Position numbers and translations under genes: made by a program. The notes beneath the pieces were generated by a model. It was not told the DNA's origin and did no database searches. It saw only the letters and a list, made by a program, of their open reading frames with translations. 36,545 bases of DNA, taken from assembly GCA_937957915.1 (NCBI GenBank), contig CALGNZ010000072.1, positions 1-36,545 on the forward strand, read 5' to 3'. The DNA comes from an uncultured Granulosicoccaceae bacterium. Lineage in GTDB: Bacteria; Pseudomonadota; Gammaproteobacteria; Granulosicoccales; Granulosicoccaceae. How positions within the stretch are numbered: position 1 is the stretch's first letter; each line of letters starts with the position of its first letter. Positions 33,090-36,545 of this stretch are shown one piece after another.

Positions 33090-33839
33090 TTGCCCAATCC
33101 AATTTTGCTAGGCGTCAACGTCGATCACGTCGCTACTGTGCGCCAGGCGAGAGGTGTGAGATACCCTGATCCGGTGCATGCAGCGCTACAGGCAGAAATG
33201 GCCGGCGCTGATGGCATCACCATGCACCTGCGCGAGGATCGTCGCCATATTCAGGACGACGACGTTGAGCGTTTTGCAGCCTGCACACAAACCAAGCTGA
33301 ATTTTGAAATGGCAGCCACCGAAGAGATGCTGGCCATTGCCCTTCGCATCAAGCCACTGGATGTTTGCGTGGTACCTGAAAAACGGGAGGAACTCACCAC
33401 CGAAGGCGGATTAAACGTCGCCAACAATCTGAATGCACTGACCGAACTGTGTGTCGAGTTTAATAACAATGACATCAGAACCTCGCTTTTTATAGACCCG
33501 GACAAAACCCAGATTGATGCAACCGCCAAAGCAGGTGCACCATTTATAGAATTGCATACCGGTGCATACGCTGAAGCGAAAACAGTCTCTGAACAACAGC
33601 ACGAACTGCAAAAAATTCAACAGGCGTCAACCTATGCAGCCTCACTTGGCCTTATTGTTAACGCGGGGCACGGCCTGACCCGCTTTAACGTTGCGCCCAT
33701 CGCCGCCATCCCCGAAGTGCACGAACTCAACATCGGTCACTCACTGATTGCCGATGCGCTTTTTATGGGACTGCAACCTGCCATCAAACAACTGCGGCAA
33801 CTGATGCTCGAAGCCCGCCAAATGCCGGCGTTGCAATGA
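33090..33839 (+). CDS. pdxJ: Pyridoxine 5'-phosphate synthase
   Basis: The 249-residue TIM-barrel enzyme makes pyridoxine 5'-phosphate from 3-amino-2-oxopropyl phosphate and deoxyxylulose 5-phosphate. Motifs are GVNVDHVATVRQARG (8-22), HLREDRRHI, NFEMAAT with the catalytic-type Glu, ELHTGAYA and NAGHGL. The start is TTG 33090, with AGGAG at 7 nt spacing; no ATG is nearby. The last 4 bp overlap the acpS start (ATGA). The pdxJ-acpS pair is a common arrangement in proteobacteria. Confidence 0.95.
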   Translation: MPNPILLGVNVDHVATVRQARGVRYPDPVHAALQAEMAGADGITMHLREDRRHIQDDDVERFAACTQTKLNFEMAATEEMLAIALRIKPLDVCVVPEKREELTTEGGLNVANNLNALTELCVEFNNNDIRTSLFIDPDKTQIDATAKAGAPFIELHTGAYAEAKTVSEQQHELQKIQQASTYAASLGLIVNAGHGLTRFNVAPIAAIPEVHELNIGHSLIADALFMGLQPAIKQLRQLMLEARQMPALQ

Positions 33840-34216
33840 TTATTGGCACCGGTATCGACCTCGTTCATATACCCAGAATAGAGCAGGTTTTTGCCAAACG
33901 CGGAGACAGATTCGCGAGACACGTTCTACATGAAAAGGAGTACCCGGAATTTGAAAACACCCGGCACCCGGGACGCCTGCTTGCCAAAAGGTTCGCGGTC
34001 AAAGAAGCCGCAACCAAAGCACTGGGAACCGGTCAGGCACAGGATGTTTTGTTACGCCACTTTTATGTATTGCACAATGAACACGGCAAGCCCATTCTGC
34101 ATGCAGATGATCAGGCAAAGTTACGCTGCGAGACACTGGGCATCAACGCAATGCATGTTTCCATTACAGATGAAGAGGAATACGCAATGGCAAGCGTTAT
34201 CCTTGAAAAAATATAG
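33836..34216 (+). CDS. acpS: Holo-[acyl-carrier-protein] synthase
   Basis: The 126-residue enzyme transfers phosphopantetheine from CoA to acyl carrier protein. It begins IIGTGIDLVHIPRIEQV with the metal-binding Asp, and has RLLAKRFAVKEAATKALGTG, the second signature with the metal-binding Glu. Its length is standard. The ATG overlaps the pdxJ stop, so translation is probably coupled, and the next gene starts 23 bp downstream. Confidence 0.94.
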   Translation: MIIGTGIDLVHIPRIEQVFAKRGDRFARHVLHEKEYPEFENTRHPGRLLAKRFAVKEAATKALGTGQAQDVLLRHFYVLHNEHGKPILHADDQAKLRCETLGINAMHVSITDEEEYAMASVILEKI

Positions 34217-34239
34217 CGCTACCGTCCGCTTACACAAAT

Positions 34240-34635
34240 ATGACCAATCTAACTGATCGCAGCCCGTTCCACAGCATTGGCGGAGAAGCCGGCGTTCGAA
34301 CCCTGGTAGATCGCTTCTACGATCTGATGGACGACCGAACGGAAGCCGAGACCATTCGAGCAATGCATCCTGCAAGCCTGCAGGGATCAAGACAAAATCT
34401 ATACGAATTCCTATGTGGATTTCTCGGCGGACCGCCTTTGTATATAGAAAAGCATGGCCATCCAAGACTTCGAATGCGACATGCTGCCTTCGCCATTGAC
34501 GAATCAGCCCGCGACAACTGGATTGCGTGCATGAATCAGGCGCTGGAGGAGCAGGTAGAGGATAAGATAATGTTAATGCAGTTAAAGAGTAGTTTTTACA
34601 GGACTGCGCATCACTTAATTAATGTTGGAGAGTAG
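34240..34635 (+). CDS. Group II truncated haemoglobin (GlbO/YjbI-like)
   Basis: The 131-residue product matches group II truncated globins: IGGEAGVRTLVDRFYDLM at the N-terminus, FLGGPPLYIEKHGHPRLRMRH in the middle with the candidate proximal His, and RDNWIACMNQAL near residue 87. The GGPPLY-HGHPRLR-RH pattern is diagnostic of this group. Such proteins bind O2 or NO, with proposed roles in redox protection or oxygen delivery. It follows acpS by 23 bp on the same strand but lacks a clear Shine-Dalgarno. The distal residues were not assigned. Confidence 0.88.
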   Translation: MTNLTDRSPFHSIGGEAGVRTLVDRFYDLMDDRTEAETIRAMHPASLQGSRQNLYEFLCGFLGGPPLYIEKHGHPRLRMRHAAFAIDESARDNWIACMNQALEEQVEDKIMLMQLKSSFYRTAHHLINVGE

Positions 34636-34639
34636 CCAT

Positions 34640-34659
34640 GTGCAGGCGCCCCCCTGCAC
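34640..34659. terminator. Short hairpin between convergent genes
   Basis: A 7-bp perfect stem GTGCAGG / CCTGCAC with a 6-nt CG-rich loop lies in the 32-bp gap between the globin and tautomerase stops. There is no T-run. It may act as a bidirectional terminator. Confidence 0.45.
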
Positions 34660-34667
34660 GGCTCTCG

Positions 34668-35048
34668 TCAGGCGTACTGAGCTAACCCATTCCCCAGCGA
34701 CCAATCCTCGGTCGCCACCTCAATAAGGCTTATAACCACATCCTCGGGGCGAACGCCGGGATCTTCTTTTAGCCTGTTCGCAATCGCCGCATAGAGCGCT
34801 TTCTTTTTCTCTGTCGACCGACCGGCATTTAAGGTAATTTGGATAAACACGACATCCTCGGATCGATCGATATCAGCATAGCTGCCGCTATTGTTGAAAT
34901 TCTCGGGCTCCAGTTCTGTAATAGTCGCAAAGCGATCATTCTCGGGTATGGCAATGGACTCACGCATGGCGAGGTAGATCTGCTCCATTAACGCTCGACG
35001 ATACTCCGGGGGCTTCCCCTTCTTTAGCGAAATCTGAGTGAATGGCAT
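34668..35048 (-). CDS. Tautomerase_2 family protein, MSAD-like
   Basis: From ATG 35048 the product has 126 residues and starts Met-Pro, so Pro1 becomes the catalytic N-terminal proline of the tautomerase superfamily after Met removal; the frame to 35081 would hide it. Numbered from Pro1, the ENDRF block places Asp37 where malonate semialdehyde decarboxylase (MSAD) has its Asp. The C-terminal VVISLIEVATEDWSLGNG also resembles MSAD. The Arg pair expected near 73-75 in MSAD reads Asn-Ala-Gly-Arg76 here, so decarboxylase activity is doubtful. It is divergent from the DehI-family gene. Confidence 0.78.
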   Translation of the reverse strand: MPFTQISLKKGKPPEYRRALMEQIYLAMRESIAIPENDRFATITELEPENFNNSGSYADIDRSEDVVFIQITLNAGRSTEKKKALYAAIANRLKEDPGVRPEDVVISLIEVATEDWSLGNGLAQYA

Positions 35049-35198
35049 GATGGGCTCATTATGGTTAAACCGACTGTTCACACGACTCTAACACCTGTGC
35101 TCAATACCGCCAATAATATCCGTATGAGACAAGAGAGCGTAGCCAGGCGTTACTGATATCTACTGAAACTGCCACAATATCATTTAAGCGAGTACACG

Positions 35199-36077
35199 AT
35201 GACAAGTAACGGGAGCTTTCCAACGATACCCGAGGCTACGGCGAGTCGTGCCACGCAGGAGATCTACGCTGACATAAGATCAACGATGGGAGTGGCACTG
35301 GTGAATCTGGTATGGCGCCACCTCGCGGTGACACCGACAGTACTGCAATGGTCGTGGCATGCACTCAAACCACACTACGCCAGTGGCGCCGTGCCCGCCG
35401 CTGCCTGGCTATTGCGAGAGGCACTCGAAACACCAGTATTACCAGCATTTAGCCGTGAAGAACGTGGGCAACTCACTCACGAGATGGCCGCAGCTGATGA
35501 GATTGATGCAGTGTTTGGCACGTACGAACGAGGTAACGCCCAAAACCTGGTGGCGATGTGTTACTTGAGAGACTGTCTAACAACTACTGAACACCGATCA
35601 ACAGTTGCAACAGAACTTAGTGCAAAGGAAAAGGCTGCCGAGCAGTCTGACAAGGTTACCAGAGCGATTCCTCCGCTGCCGCGCTGGGAATCCCTCAGCA
35701 CAGAAATTCAAAACACCATTACTGCAATGACCAGCGTATGGGTGCCAGCTGATTACCCTGGTATTACACCCAGTGTATTCCGCCATATCTCATACTGGCC
35801 AACCCTTTTGTTGTTTTATGAGCAACGCCTTAAAGCGCTGCAAAACTCCGATGCCAATTCAATTTCAGTAACCAGCGAGAGGGCAATCGAACACGCAAAC
35901 CGGCAAGCCCTGCAATTGGAAGTAGCGCCCCAAAATCTACCCACGCTGTCGACTGAAGATCAGCAATGGCTAAAACAGGCACTCGACTTGTTTATTCACG
36001 GAATGATTTCCCGAGGCGTCGTGATAGTACCTGCGATGCGGGCTTTACTGGCACATGCAGTCGCGCGCAAACAATAA
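35199..36077 (+). CDS. DehI-family protein (2-haloacid dehalogenase family)
   Basis: The 292-residue protein begins with FPTIPEATASRATQEIYADIRSTMGVALVNLVWRHLAV, the N-terminal pattern of the DehI family as remembered (Pro-rich lead, then YxDIRxTL and a short helix with WRHLA); the C-terminal half repeats a similar helical layout (IQNTITAMTSVWVPADYPGI). True DehI hydrolyses both enantiomers of 2-haloacids, but many family members have no shown activity and the catalytic Asp could not be placed with certainty. A MarR gene converges on it and the tautomerase gene is divergent. No Shine-Dalgarno is obvious. Confidence 0.62.
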   Translation: MTSNGSFPTIPEATASRATQEIYADIRSTMGVALVNLVWRHLAVTPTVLQWSWHALKPHYASGAVPAAAWLLREALETPVLPAFSREERGQLTHEMAAADEIDAVFGTYERGNAQNLVAMCYLRDCLTTTEHRSTVATELSAKEKAAEQSDKVTRAIPPLPRWESLSTEIQNTITAMTSVWVPADYPGITPSVFRHISYWPTLLLFYEQRLKALQNSDANSISVTSERAIEHANRQALQLEVAPQNLPTLSTEDQQWLKQALDLFIHGMISRGVVIVPAMRALLAHAVARKQ

Positions 36078-36157
36078 CACGACAGACGCGCCGAATGATC
36101 TGCACACAAGTGTCACAAGTGGCAGGTTATTCGACGACAGCCCGCCTTTCGCAGTTT

Positions 36158-36545
36158 CTAGGTTAAATTTCCTGGCGCATCAGCAACGAGGCGGTGAAGC
36201 AGCGTTGAAAGTTGCTCCAGTTCATCCGCCGACCATCGATCCTGAAATAGATAGGCCGCTTGCTTTGTAAATGTTGCACGAGCCTCGGTTACCTTTTTCA
36301 ATCCGGCCTTGGTTAACACCACAAATGCCAGCCTTGCATCTCTTTCGTCTGACTCTCTCGACACGAGGCCCAGCTTTTCCATGGGGGCGGCCATTCTGGT
36401 AACCGTGGATGCGCTTAAATGCATACGTTTGGCGAGCTCTACCCTGGGCAATCGGTGCAGAGTGGCCCGCTCCAGCTGCATCAACAGGAAGAACTCACTA
36501 ACCGAAAGCCCGTGTACGGAGGAGAACTCCCCGGATAAGCGGGCT
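36158..36545 (-). CDS. MarR-family transcriptional regulator (5' end outside the window)
   Basis: The minus-strand frame stays open to the right edge; reading on from the window end gives SGEFSSVHGLSVSEFFLLMQLERA, a typical MarR helix before the winged helix. The DNA-binding part is LPRVELAKRMHLSASTVTRMAAPMEKLGLVSRESDERDARLAFVVLTKAG, with the HTH and the Asp-Arg wing. MarR proteins repress nearby genes until a small phenolic or other ligand binds. Likely targets are divergent genes beyond the window; the DehI-family gene is convergent. At least 128 residues are present. Confidence 0.85.
   Translation of the reverse strand, partial: ARLSGEFSSVHGLSVSEFFLLMQLERATLHRLPRVELAKRMHLSASTVTRMAAPMEKLGLVSRESDERDARLAFVVLTKAGLKKVTEARATFTKQAAYLFQDRWSADELEQLSTLLHRLVADAPGNLT

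Noticed and set aside
34285..34310. TTCGAACC motif resembling a tRNA T-loop
   Set aside because: It lies inside the truncated haemoglobin coding sequence and no cloverleaf can be built around it.

Overview
The window looks like chromosomal DNA of a gammaproteobacterium of moderate GC content, probably free-living and aerobic. The main evidence is the gene set: sdhCDAB followed by sdhE and ygfX, a pdxJ-acpS pair, ygfZ, a DeaD/CsdA-type helicase, thpR and REP-type palindromes. No rRNA, tRNA, insertion sequence, prophage or CRISPR array was seen. The genus cannot be read from the sequence.

Layout. Positions 1-150 hold the tail of a plus-strand gene cut by the window edge. Positions 254-3278 (minus strand) form a tightly overlapping four-gene sugar-modification operon: SpsF-like cytidylyltransferase, two SAM methyltransferases and a GNAT acetyltransferase. 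A minus-strand M15-type peptidase lipoprotein follows. Positions 4396-9721 (plus) carry a large galactose-oxidase-like copper-enzyme lipoprotein with a PA14 domain and three Cys-rich modules, a small lipoprotein and a nitronate monooxygenase. A fused ATP sulfurylase/APS kinase (minus) and a VOC protein (plus) come next. Positions 13035-16146 hold a TraF-like outer-membrane protein paired with a calcium-loop lipoprotein. They converge on a minus-strand alpha/beta-hydrolase with a GlyGly-CTERM-like tail. Positions 18967-24130 (plus) encode the DEAD-box helicase, a PlsC-like acyltransferase and 6-phosphogluconate dehydrogenase.

Positions 24124-25146 are a repeat zone: a 17-bp minisatellite that starts at the gnd stop codon, then a roughly 880-bp array of six alternating inverted REP pairs with a period near 156 bp. 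Two REP classes differ by paired, compensated changes in their stems. A decayed copy lies at 9.8 kb, also between convergent genes. After thpR, a DUF2007 protein and ygfZ (all minus) comes the succinate dehydrogenase operon, flanked by two assembly-factor genes: a SdhAF4-like gene before sdhC, and sdhE/ygfX after sdhB. The window ends with pdxJ-acpS-truncated haemoglobin, a Tautomerase_2/MSAD-like protein, a DehI-family protein and a MarR regulator cut by the right edge.

The most notable signals are the REP array with stem covariation, two unrelated 17-bp repeats that both begin at stop codons, two genes that appear to lack any ATG/GTG/TTG start at the expected place (ATT for the hydrolase, ATC or a +1 frameshift for sdhE), and the triplicated four-cysteine module on the copper-oxidase-like lipoprotein. 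All functional calls come from reading translated sequence and remembered family motifs; no database search was run.
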